From Gaeumannomyces sp. JS-464 (lineage: Eukaryota; Ascomycota; Sordariomycetes; Magnaporthales; Magnaporthaceae), in assembly GCA_002197995.1 (NCBI GenBank), contig NGZR01000001.1, forward strand, positions 7,626,001 through 7,690,000: DNA of 64,000 nucleotides, read 5' to 3'. The number at the start of each line of letters is the position of its first letter. Position 1 is the first letter of the stretch. The notes beneath the pieces were generated by a model. The model was not told where the DNA came from and did no database searches. It saw only the letters and a program-made list of their open reading frames with translations. The translations under genes and the position numbers were made by a program. Of this stretch, positions 1-9,789 are shown piece after piece.

Positions 1-2267
1 GAGCAACAGTCCGAACTTCATATCGGCCATTTAATTCTCTCATCTTCAATTTGGTAACAGACTCCATGGAAGAGGTGCAATTCGGTCATCGGGGACCCCC
101 ACGTGCGGAGAGCCTCATGCGATGGTTGGTTCTGTGGTGGAAACATGTACCCGACACCATTTGTTTGGGGTTCGTTGGGCTCCTTGGACTGCTAGAATGC
201 AGAATGAATTCGATGCCTGCCGCGCAAGTACAATCGCAGTAGCCCATTTCGGCGACAGCTTGCCCGATTACGCCAGCCAACGTAAACCGGCCCAGGTGCC
301 CAACAGTTCCACCCTAACCGGCAGGGAACCTCCCTACAGTAAGCTGCTAAATAGCTGGGAAAGGCATCGGCTATCATCTCTTATCGTGCCTGTGCCAGGT
401 TCTCGAGGCTGGGGCCGTATCACTTGACGCCCACAGGTGTCCAACTGGAGCTCGTCGGCACCACCGCACCTGTCGGCCGGCCTGATTGGGCCCCAGATGT
501 TGGGGGCGCACAGGATGACACTGCAGGCTTGCCAGGATGGTTGCGGCGTGCATGCCACGGCCCAAGTCCTACAACTTACCTTTTCCATCCCATCGAGCCC
601 GGCAAGGTTCGGGCCCAGACACCCTCCTCCTCTATCCATTGGCTGATCCGGTATCCCAGATGCACCTCGGTGCGAGGGTATGGCTCCCATGCAAAGTGCA
701 GGCACATACATACAGCTGCTGCGTGCGACCAGTTTTGCCTGTTGCCTCGTTGCCACTTACATTGAGCTCCCCCAGATCCGACCAAGGCCTCGTCATTTTG
801 GAGACGCCTGGGCATACCCTCTTGTGCATTCTCGCTTGCTACGCCACACACCGGGCAAGGGACAGGTGCCCAGGCCGAGTCGGGCACCGCATGCCGGCCA
901 GCTCGGGGGACCTTGAGGAGGCCTCGGCATCCCCGTGGGGAGCCACAGTGGGACGCGAGAGCGCCAACACAGGTGGCCCGGCTGTGATCGGACATGCAAT
1001 CATGGAACTGAGGGGAAGTTACCCTTCCTTAGCCCGACAGGTGCGCTAGTCCATTGGACAAGCGTGGACCGGCGCAGCCCATCAATGGACAGAATAGGGA
1101 CGCCTGCCCACGCCCTGTCCCAGGGTTCGGTACAACCTCGCGCGCCCTCACCGGCCGGTCATGCAGCAGGCCTGCAAACATCCCACTCTTTCGAGGCATG
1201 ATGACCAAAAGGCCGGGGATGCCAGAGGATGTGGCTGACGGAGGACTGGCTCGAGGTGCTCGCCATGCCCACGCCCGCCCGCTTCTTGGCTGCGCTGACG
1301 GGCTGGCTGGCTGTCGCATTGTGCTTGTTGTCCGTCGGCCGCAGTCCCCTATGCGTGACCTCGATGCGTATGTGTTGTGTACCTAACCCAAGACTGTACC
1401 CGCCACCGCCGGGCTTCTCCGCTCTCTCCCTACATTCCTGCCTGCCGCCTGCCTACCTACATATACTCCCCACCTCGGCTTCTTCCTTCCTCCCTTCCTT
1501 CTTCCTCACCATCACCCGTCCAAGTGATTCTCGGTCTACCCAACCCACCCCTGGATGGCATCGTACCCCTTCTGAGTGAGCTAGTCTTCACCAGCCAAGC
1601 AACCTATACTGCATAAACACGGCTATCAACGAGCCCTTGCTACCATCCTATCTCGTCTCGCGTATCCTTCGGAGGATTGTCGCCGGCTTGATTGAACTAC
1701 CGACTGTCATACAGTGCCCCAGGATCTCTGGGACCCTGTATCACACATCGCTCCTTCGACCCCATATCTATCCAAGTCTACCTTGGCAGTATCATACCAG
1801 TGACTGCTGGCCGGTCTCCCCGGTCTCCTCGTACTGTCCCGCGCCTGCTTCCTCGCCTCCTGCACCACTGTGCAGTAGCTCTGCCTACGCCTGGCTGCCG
1901 TACCGCCTCATCAGTCTGTCGTCGCCTTCGGGTTGGGATTGATATTGATGTCTCTTGACCAACGCATCTCCATCAATTGCCTGCGCCATCCCTCCAGATT
2001 GATGGCCGTTTCCAGAACACAGCTCTCTAGAGTTCACACAGGCGATAATATACAGAATTTACAGATTGGTTAAGGTCAGTCTGTCTGTCCGCAGCGTCTA
2101 CCATTGTCCCTTATCCGTTTGGCGTTGTCCACAAGAATCGTCAATGCAGATGCTTACCGACTTGCGTCTAATGCCAGATCGCTGTGTGCTACTTTTCCTT
2201 CCTGAGCCTCACAGCCCATAACAAGAGTCCGGCATACCCGAGACATACATCTCTCTGCTTGCCCAGC
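1..2267. other. Intergenic region upstream of the GNAT gene
   Basis: No reading frame here looks like a conserved protein; all frames are short and of low-complexity or shadow type. The part from about 1380 to 1900 is pyrimidine-rich (CT-rich with CCTACC runs), as is common in fungal promoters and 5' leaders. Some of it is probably the promoter and 5' untranslated region of the acetyltransferase gene starting at 2268. I cannot define a transcription start. Confidence 0.6.
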
Positions 2268-3291
2268 ATGGCGACCGTGAGCAAGAGCATCGTGATTGTC
2301 GACTTCAAGCGGTCCCTGGTGCCTGTCCAGTGGGGTGAGACTGTGCGGACCGTCGGCATGTCGGAGTGCAAGGAGGCCGCGCTGTCGCTGGCCCACGCCT
2401 TTGCCGCTGACGACCTTCACCGTTACCTCGTCGACGCCGACGACTCGACCGAACCGCTGTCCCCGAGGACAAGTGGAAGCTCCACGTCGACATCATGACC
2501 TACATTGTGGCGGCGCACTGCTGCAACGGGGTCGTTTCGACCATCGGGCCTGACTACGAGGGGGTGGCGCTCTGGTGAGTTGGGCCCTTTTTTTCCCCCC
2601 TTCCTCTGTTTCTCTCCCTTGTGGAATGTCCTCTTTGGTCTCCTTCTGCTACTTACCTCGCGACGTGAGAGAAATGTGCCGAAACAAACAGGCTTCCTCC
2701 CGGCAAGAACCTCGACAGCTGGCTCATAACCATCCGGAGCGGTATGTGGCGCCTTTACTTCCAGCTTTCCACCGAGGGGAGGAAGCGCTACTACGACGAG
2801 ATGATGCCGCTGCTCCACCACACCAAAGCCGAGGTCCTGGGCGACCGTGACGATGATAGCTACTACCTGGTTTACCTGGGTACCAAACCCAGCGGCCGGG
2901 GGCGCGGCTATGCCCGGAAGCTGCTCGAGGAGATGATTGCTCGCGTAAGTTCTAGGTTCATTTCCTAATCCGTGAGATCAAAGCCAGCAATTCGAGTGAA
3001 CAGTTTACTCTGTCCTAAAAAAGCCAAAGAACTAACCCGGTGGCATAAACACTCCCATAGGCCGACGCCGAGGGCCGCCCCATGTACCTCGAATCAAGCT
3101 CGCTGGAGAACGTGGCCCTGTACACGAAATTCGGCTTCGAGGTGAGGCGCGAGATATTCCTCGAGCGCGGCCCGGTGCCGGTCCAGCTCTCGATCATGGT
3201 CCGTGAGCCCCAACCTCCGCGCAAGGCTGCTTACTCTACCAGGGCCGGCACCGCCAAGCTCCAGGGCGGCGCGAACATGAAGTTGGCTTGA
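2268..3291 (+). CDS. GNAT-family N-acetyltransferase (fungal), one frameshift
   Basis: Predicted acetyl-CoA-dependent N-acetyltransferase of a fungal GNAT family; the substrate is unknown. Three exons are seen: 2268-2574, 2692-2944 and 3061-3291, with introns 2575-2691 (GTGAGT...CAG) and 2945-3060 (GTAAGT...TAG). The acetyl-CoA binding motif A is visible as RGRGYARKLLEEMI near the end of exon 2, followed by MYLESSS and the YTKFGFEV motif B region in exon 3. The start MATVSKSIVIV fits the family N-terminus. Exon 1 needs one extra base at the CCCC run 2461-2464: upstream the protein reads to DADDSTEPLS, downstream it resumes as EDKWKLHVDIMTYIV. With that base the spliced length is 792 nt (263 aa), the usual family length. 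No splice signals explain the shift, so sequence error is more likely than a pseudogene. Confidence 0.85.
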
Positions 3292-3302
3292 GGAAGGATG
3301 TA

Positions 3303-3336
3303 GAGGATGATGGTGATGATGATGATGATGATGACG
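3303..3336. repeat. GAT/ATG trinucleotide microsatellite
   Basis: Imperfect (GAT)n run starting about 12 bases after the stop codon of the acetyltransferase, so probably in its 3' untranslated region. Confidence 0.8.
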
Positions 3337-4213
3337 GCGACTGTGTGTGCCTGCCTGTTGGGCCCCGGAACTGCTTTCCTGCTCTTTGGTTTTTTATCCG
3401 CGCATGCGCGCCTTGACGATTTGTGACCGCTTTCGACGGCGTTGCCACTTTCTGCGGCATGTCCTCCTCCGTACCCTGCGTCTCCCCTAAGTTTGGTTTC
3501 CAACCCTGCGCTGGCAGTACCACCTTACTTTCCTTGTCACGTCTGTTCTTGTTTCTTGCTCTCCGATCCCGCAAAGATGACAGCTCGGTTTCTTGCTGGT
3601 TAGCTTGGATGTCGGGGTTTCTTTCTTACCTTTCCATGGCTTTCCTCTCTTGACGGTTATGATCTCATTGCACCCTCCTCCAGATTGGCACCCACCGACG
3701 TCCCCTGAGTAGCAAAGTTAGGTAGTATTTTCTTGGTTCGTCTTTCTACCATAGGCTTGATAGTCAACAATGATGAGCAGCGCAGTTACGCGCATTCAGT
3801 GCCGGCACCAGATAGGCAAATTTGTTCCTTCGATGGCGTGGGGAGAGACCCAAAGCGCACAGTAGACAGCAACACCTGAGCTGGTGAAGCATCCACCAGT
3901 TCTATACAGTATCTGTCTTATGAGTAGCCTATCCTTCGCTGGCTGAATCCCTTTTCTTTGCCATCTTTCTGCACTGAGACTTTTGGGCACACGCATTCGA
4001 CCCAAGTCCTTTGGAAGTTAGCAGGCTTTCAGCAAGCTTGGAAGGTAAAGAAGCTGTTGGACCGTGGACCATGGCCTCGCCTGCAACCACCTGAACGTCG
4101 ACAAAAGGTGAGATAGCGTACATAAAAAGACAAAAGACAAAAAGCTCACCGAGCGCTGCTCGGCTACGAAACTCTCGTGGTTTACTGTTTTTTTTTTGTG
4201 GTGACCGCACAGG

Positions 4214-4310
4214 GGTTTCCACCCGGGTTCGAACCGGGACCTTCAGAGATTTCATCTCTGCCGATGGCGTGTGGTGCAATCGCATCCAACTGCACCATCC
4301 GCGGTGCCCC
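4214..4310 (-). other. tRNA-like element (possible tRNA relic)
   Basis: Read on the minus strand, there is an A-box-like stretch TGGTGCAGTTGG (4286-4297), a 5-bp stem with a 7-base loop resembling an anticodon arm (4244-4260; CAGAG, loop ATGAAAT, CTCTG, triplet GAA), then at normal spacing a perfect T arm CCCGG-TTCGAAC-CCGGG (4222-4238) containing a B-box. However, the distance from A-box to anticodon arm is about 17 nt too long, and no 5' acceptor strand pairs with the 3' TGGAAAC. The 5' part instead forms its own GATGGTGCA...TGCACC...CCATC hairpin. It could be a decayed or rearranged tRNA, or a Pol III-promoter-bearing element. A standard functional tRNA is not supported. Confidence 0.35.
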
Positions 4311-4704
4311 GGTTGTTGAAGGACTACGCACGAAGCTCGGATCATAAAGGCCTAGGGGGTGGCAGACAGCCAGGCACGCCGGTCATTCTGGCCTTCACAC
4401 TGCCCGCTCCCACACTGGTCGAGCACATTTGGAGGCTCATTTCGGGTCCAAGATTGCGTCGTTATTTTGGAAGAGAAGGAGGAGATGGCTCATTGTAAAA
4501 ACAATTCATAACGGCTCCTACAATAACACCAACGCCGTTCCGAAGGAAAAAGAGAGAAAACATTAACAAACATAGCCCGTTCCGGAATATATCAACCAGC
4601 ATGGCTTTATCGTCATCGTGATATGGTGCACGTGGCCAGTCTCGCAAAACAACCGACGTCCACCTTGACCTGTTCCCCCAGCCCGCATCCGTCGAAACAG
4701 CCGA

Positions 4705-5717
4705 TCAGTAGTCCAGAATGGCCCACGTCTGGTCGTCAACAGTCGGGTATATCAGTCCCGACGCCAGCAGCTCGTCGGCGCCGGCCATGACGGCGTTGAC
4801 GGGCATGCCAATGCCCTTGGATATCACGTGTGCCTCCATGCCGTCGTTGCTGGCGGCCTGGTTCTGCATGTAGGCGAATATCCGCTGGGCGTTGGCCGAG
4901 CAGCCCCTGGCCTTGGCGCTGGCGCCGCCGCCGCCGTGCGAGTCGCCGTAGCTATCGACGAACATGCTCTCCTCGCCTCCTCCGCCGGCCTGGGCCCCGC
5001 CGCCGCCGCCGCCGCCGCCTTCGGCCCCGCCGGCCTTCGCGTTGACGAAATAGAGGTGGACGTATGCGGCCTCGAGCATGTGGTAGTTGACCTCGTTGAA
5101 GTCGTCGACGTTGCGCATGAAGATGGCGCCGACCAGGCGGCGGCCCTGGACAGGCTTAAGGCGGCCCCAGACGCGGACGAAGCTGTCGAGGGGGTGCAGC
5201 TCGGCCGGGTCGATGTCGGTCATTTTCTGCGTGTCGATCCACCTCTTGACGTCGATGGAGCCGGTGCCGTCGTCGATGCGGTAGGTTATGTTTGTCACCT
5301 GCGGGTTAACCTGGCGCACCTGGCCAACAAAGGTGATCTGGGCCAGGGGGTAGCCGTCCAGCATCGCTTCGGAGCCCTGGTAGGCTTCCTCCGTGTCATG
5401 TAGCTGCTTGATGGTCACGGGCCGGAGGGACTCGTTCTGGTAGCTGTTCTGTTGGTTCAAAGCGGAGTATGTATTAGTATTGTCGGCAAAGAGAACATAT
5501 ATCTTTGGTCCTGTCTCTCGGGTTGCTAACCTGGTGGCCACCTCCTCCTGTCTGTGAGCCCTGCTGGGAAGCGCCCATGTAGCCGCCGCCATCATCGGCG
5601 CCTTGGGCGTTATAATTCGTCTTGGAGTAGCCGCCGTACGAAGCTGTGATGGACTGTTAGGGCTAGAGAGAGGCGACAAGAGCAGCAGGGGGCGGGCGGG
5701 ATTAAATACGTACCCAT
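4705..5717 (-). CDS. RPA2: Replication protein A 32-kDa subunit
   Basis: Middle subunit of the heterotrimeric single-stranded-DNA-binding complex RPA, acting in nuclear DNA replication, repair and checkpoint signalling. Three exons: ATGG at 5714-5717, 5531-5643 and 4705-5448, with introns 5644-5713 (GTACGT...CAG) and 5449-5530 (GTTAGC...CAG). The sum is 861 nt (286 aa), typical for RFA2. The N-terminus MASYGGYSKTNYN is the short Ser/Tyr/Gly-rich, usually phosphorylated tail. The OB fold follows (RPVTIKQL, FVGQVRQVN, ITYRIDDGTG, VRVWGRLK), then a Gly/Ala-rich linker and a C-terminal winged helix ending WAILDY. The 4-nt first exon is unusual but is required to give the family N-terminus. An ACGCGT box lies about 130 bp upstream. 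It is divergent from the Lon gene. Confidence 0.95.
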
Positions 5718-6725
5718 CGTTTTGTTTCTTCTTTAATGGCTACAAAAAGACAGGTCTCTGAGAGTGTGCCGTGTGGTGATGATGTCGTCGTTGCGTGCGG
5801 GGGATATGTTTTCCGCACCAGGCTTCCACGATGGACAGGCTGCAAGACGCGTGGTGGGGGTGGATTTGATTGAAACTGACGCGACTGGACGCGCGCGGGG
5901 GTTGGTCGGCAGGCTGCATCCAGGCCCGTTGGCGGGTCGCTTTAGCGGCTTACGGGGTTCGGGTACCGTTTAGCACACCGTATTTTCACTTCGGCTCGGT
6001 ATGGCATTGGACATCTCGCAGCTAGGGGGTTGATCGTGCGTGCAAGCATGTGCATGTTTAATGGCGACCACCGACGCTTTGCCCACCTGAGGCCGTTTTT
6101 GATGCATGGCAGGTCCGCTTTCGCCTGCGCTGCTCCTCAGTCGTCTTCAATCGATTGTGTCTCTCGTATGCAACATGCGTGGCGGCATTTCAACTTGATT
6201 GGACCCTTCAGTCCGCGTGGCTTCAGAGTTGATTCTGCTGGTTTCCAGAACATGAAATGCATGTGTGCACTTGATGGTTGCCGTCATTGCCGCCGTGCCG
6301 TGCGAGCTGTGCTTGGAGCGGGGAAGCTTCCCCGAGAATCTTCCACAGGGGGCTCTGGAACTCGGCAAGCACTCAACGGCAGGCCCCACATCCACTGGGC
6401 GGCAATTCCGCGACTCGATGGTTGATCCAGAGCCTCGGCTCCAGCACGCACGCCCAAACGGCATCCCAGCTTAGCTCCTGTCATGGGCCAATGATGCTCC
6501 CTGTGAGTGCCGTCGGCATCGCATCACATCACTCCCGCCTCCCGTCGAGCCACCCGTATTTATCCGCCAATCCACCACCGGCTTTGTTGAAGATTCCCTT
6601 TCATCCTCTTATCGCTGTAACAACACTCGCGCATCGTCTATTTCGTTTGGTTGACCTCTGTCCAGTCTGATACCCCCTCCCCTCCGCCATCGAACCCGAG
6701 CATCCGCCGAGCTGCCCAACCAGTC
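5718..6725. other. Divergent promoter region between RPA2 and Lon
   Basis: About 1 kb between two divergent start codons. It contains the ACGCGT box near RPA2 and a CCAAT motif near 6488 upstream of Lon. The reading frames here are shadows; no coding region is supported. Confidence 0.6.
5847..5852. promoter_or_regulatory. ACGCGT box (possible MCB element) upstream of RPA2
   Basis: A palindromic ACGCGT lies about 130 bp upstream of the RPA2 start codon. This is the MluI cell-cycle box bound by MBF (Mbp1/Swi6-type) in yeasts, where RFA genes are known G1/S targets. Function here is inferred from position only. Confidence 0.4.
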
Positions 6726-9700
6726 ATGGCTGCTCCGCCCGAGAGCGCTGTTATGGCCATTGTGCCCCTGCCCGACGGCACCGTGCTGCTCCCCGGAGTC
6801 GTCCAGCGCATCCCCGTCAGCGCCCGCCGCGCCGACCTCATCACCATAATCAGCTCCGTCTACACCCGGACCGCCGTCCAGGGCGGCATCGATTCCGTTC
6901 CAATCGCCTGCATCCCCATAGCATCCCCCCTTGTTGGCCGCGGCGGCCAGCGCCTGATCCTCGGCACAGACCAAACCGACAACCACGCCCAGCGCCCCGC
7001 AGACTACTCGAAGCTTAAGCGCGCCGACCTCTATACACATGGTGTCTCTGCCAGGATCACCGGCTTGGAGGGCCGCGGGAACAGCGAGTTTTCGCTGCTC
7101 GTCGAGGGGCAGGCCAGGGTGAAGCTGGAGAAGGTGTACCAGGAGCGGCCCCATTTCGAGGGCAAAGTCTCGGTCCACCATGACGAGATCCCCTTCAACG
7201 ACGAGTACCTCGAAGAGCGCTTCCAACAGCTCAAGGCCCTATCGCGAGAGCTCGTCAATCTGATTCGACTATCATCGCTCATGTCGCGGTCTGCCCGGTC
7301 CCCCTCCTGCTGAGACGACTCGAGGCATTCATCAGCAAGAAGCAGGTCGCCGACGCAGGCGCCTTTGCCGATTTCATGGCAAACATCGTTGATTCTGCAT
7401 ACGAGGACAAATTGCAGGTTCTCAGCCTCTTCGACGTTAAGGACAGGGTCGACAAGGTCATTGAGCTGTTGGAGCGACACATAGGTGGCATCAAAAACCC
7501 AGTCAAGATCACCGCCATTACCACGACCACGCCCCTCCCCTTCCCAATCTCCGATGCGCCCGATCCGAGCCCCGCGCGCAGGCGGCCTGGAAACGCCTCT
7601 CTTTTCCCACCCTTCTTCGCGCCCCCGGGCGTAAACGGGGTGCCCGGCCGGAACCCGGACGATAAGGAGCCCGACGAGACCGAGGAGCTACAGAGGAAGC
7701 TAGAGGAGGCGAAGCTGAGCCCGGAGGCCGCCAAGGTCGCTGCGCGAGAGATGAAGCGCTTGAAAAGATGGTGCCGGCCCAGGCCGAATACAGCGTGCTC
7801 CGGACCTATCTTGAGACGCTCGCCGAGATACCTTGGTCGAACGTCACGGACGATCAGCTCGATCGCACTGCCCTGACACGGGCGAGGAAGCAGCTTGACG
7901 ACGATCACTACGGCCTTGACAAGGTCAAGCAGCGCCTGATCGAGTACCTCGCCGTCCTGCGCCTGAAGCAGTCGGCCAATGAGGACATTGATGCGCAGAT
8001 TAGCAAGATCCAGGAGACGCTAGCCCAGCCTGCCGAAGTCGAAGCGGGCAAGGACGACGCGGCGGCAGATCTTGGGGCGGCCGGTGCGGCCCAGGAGAGT
8101 ATGGACGCCCTGCAGGCCAGGATAGATATGCTAAAGGGCCAGCGTATGGTCGACAAGTCCCCTATCCTGCTCCTTGCTGGCCCGCCTGGTGTAGGCAAAA
8201 CGAGCCTGGCAAAATCAGTGGCAACGGCCCTGGGCAGGAAGTTCCACAGAATCTCCCTGGGTGGTGTGCGGGATGAGGCCGAGATACGAGGCCATCGGCG
8301 CACGTACGTGGCCGCAATGCCGGGTCTGGTGATCCAGGGCCTGAAGAAGGTCGGTGTTGCCAACCCTGTCATTCTCCTGGACGAGATCGACAAGATCGGC
8401 CACAGCACCAACCACGGAGACCCCTCGGCCGCCATGCTCGAGGTCCTCGATCCGGAGCAGAACAGCACTTTTACCGACCACTACGTCAACATCCCCGTCG
8501 ACCTCAGCAAGGTGCTCTTTATAGCCACCGCCAACAGCCTCGATACCATCCCGCCACCGTTGCTTGACCGCATGGAGATGATATATCTGCCGGGCTATAC
8601 GACACTGGAGAAGAGACACATCGCCAATGAACATCTCATCCCTAAGCAGGTGCGCGTGAACGGGCTCGCTCCGGACCAAGTCATCTTTAGCCAAGAGGTG
8701 GTGTCCAAGATCATTGAGTGCTACACCCGTGAGGCAGGCGTTCGCAACCTGGAGCGCGAGATTGGCTCCGTCTGCCGCGCGAAGGCGGTCGAGTACGCGG
8801 ATGCAAAGGATAGTGGAAACCTCGAGTCGTACCGGCCACAACTGACGACCGACGACATTGAGCGTATCCTGGGGATCGAGAAATTCGAGGACGAGCTTGC
8901 GGAGCAGACGAGCAGGCCCGGCGTCGTGACGGGCCTGGTGGCCTACAGCTCTGGGGGAAACGGCAGCATCCTGTTCATCGAGGTGGCCGATATGCCCGGC
9001 AACGGCACGTTGCAGCTCACGGGGACGCTGGGTGACGTGCTGAAGGAGAGCGTCGAGGTGGCGCTAACGTGGGTCAAGGCGCACGCGTACGAGCTTGGCT
9101 TGGCCGCAGACCCGGCCGAGAATATCATGAAGAACAGGAGCATCCATGTGCACTGCCCGGCTGGTGCGATCCCCAAAGACGGCCCGAGCAGCGGACTCGC
9201 GCAAGCCATTGCTCTCATCTCCCTATTCTCCGGCAAGCCGGTGCCGCCAACCATTGCCATGACGGTAGGTCCTCCCTCGCATTGTCCAACCACACCTGCC
9301 CATAGCCTCCTTCCACCCTGCACCCAGCCAGACCCACGGGCCTGGTTTATTCGTTTTATTGCTATTACTATGTAATCCATTTACGCGTGTTCTCGGGAGT
9401 GGCTTGCTAACACGAACCAGGGGGAAATATCCCTGCGCGGCCGGGTCACTGCCGTCGGAGGAATCAAGGAGAAACTGATCGGGGCGCTGCGGGCGGGTGT
9501 CAAGACGGTGCTACTGCCGGCCCAGAACCTCAAGGACACCAAGGACCTGCCCCAGGAGGTCAAGGATGGCCTAACTATCATTCACGCCAGGTAAGGCTCG
9601 CTTCCTCGGGGCTGTCTGCTGTACGACGGCACACACCTCTCCCCGGGTCGCTGTTCTGGTGTTCCCGTTTCCGTTTCGCTAACCGTGTCGGCCGGGAGCA

Positions 9701-9789
9701 GTCACATCTGGGAGGCGATACACCACGTCTGGCCCGAGGCCCATTTTCCAGGGGAACCAAAGTATCCTGGCATTCAGGAGCGCCTGTGA
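6726..9789 (+). CDS. Lon protease, peroxisomal type; two frameshifts
   Basis: ATP-dependent serine protease of the Lon family, most like the peroxisomal matrix Lon of filamentous fungi (Pln/LONP2 type): it has no mitochondrial presequence and begins [18 protein letters not shown]. Domains: Lon N-terminal domain (about residues 10-250), a P/R-rich linker, AAA+ ATPase with Walker [10 protein letters not shown] (near 484) and Walker [11 protein letters not shown], then the protease domain with catalytic Ser in KDGPSSG (near 820) and Lys in GGIKEK. Introns are 9265-9420 and 9591-9701; the last exon is 9702-9789. Two single bases are missing: at the CCCCC run 7300-7304 (the frame otherwise stops at 7311) and at 7761 (KRL then [10 protein letters not shown]). 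Corrected length is 2799 nt (932 aa). The C-terminus is QERL; ERL is not a canonical PTS1 (SKL/SRL), so peroxisomal import needs checking. Confidence 0.9.

Larger units (their letters stand above)
3292..4704. other. Convergent intergenic region (GNAT / RPA2)
   Basis: This stretch lies between the 3' ends of two convergent genes. It begins with a GAT-type trinucleotide repeat (about 3303-3336) just after the acetyltransferase stop and contains a tRNA-like element on the minus strand (listed separately). No supported protein gene is visible. Confidence 0.6.

Noticed and set aside
2268..3291. GNAT gene as a pseudogene because of its internal frameshift
   Set aside because: Only one base is missing, in a CCCC run, with intact motifs and splice sites on both sides; the same kind of defect recurs in essential genes nearby.
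4828..5403. 191-codon plus-strand frame rich in Ala/Gly/Val/Asp
   Set aside because: It is the exact antisense shadow of the RPA2 main exon in GC-rich sequence.
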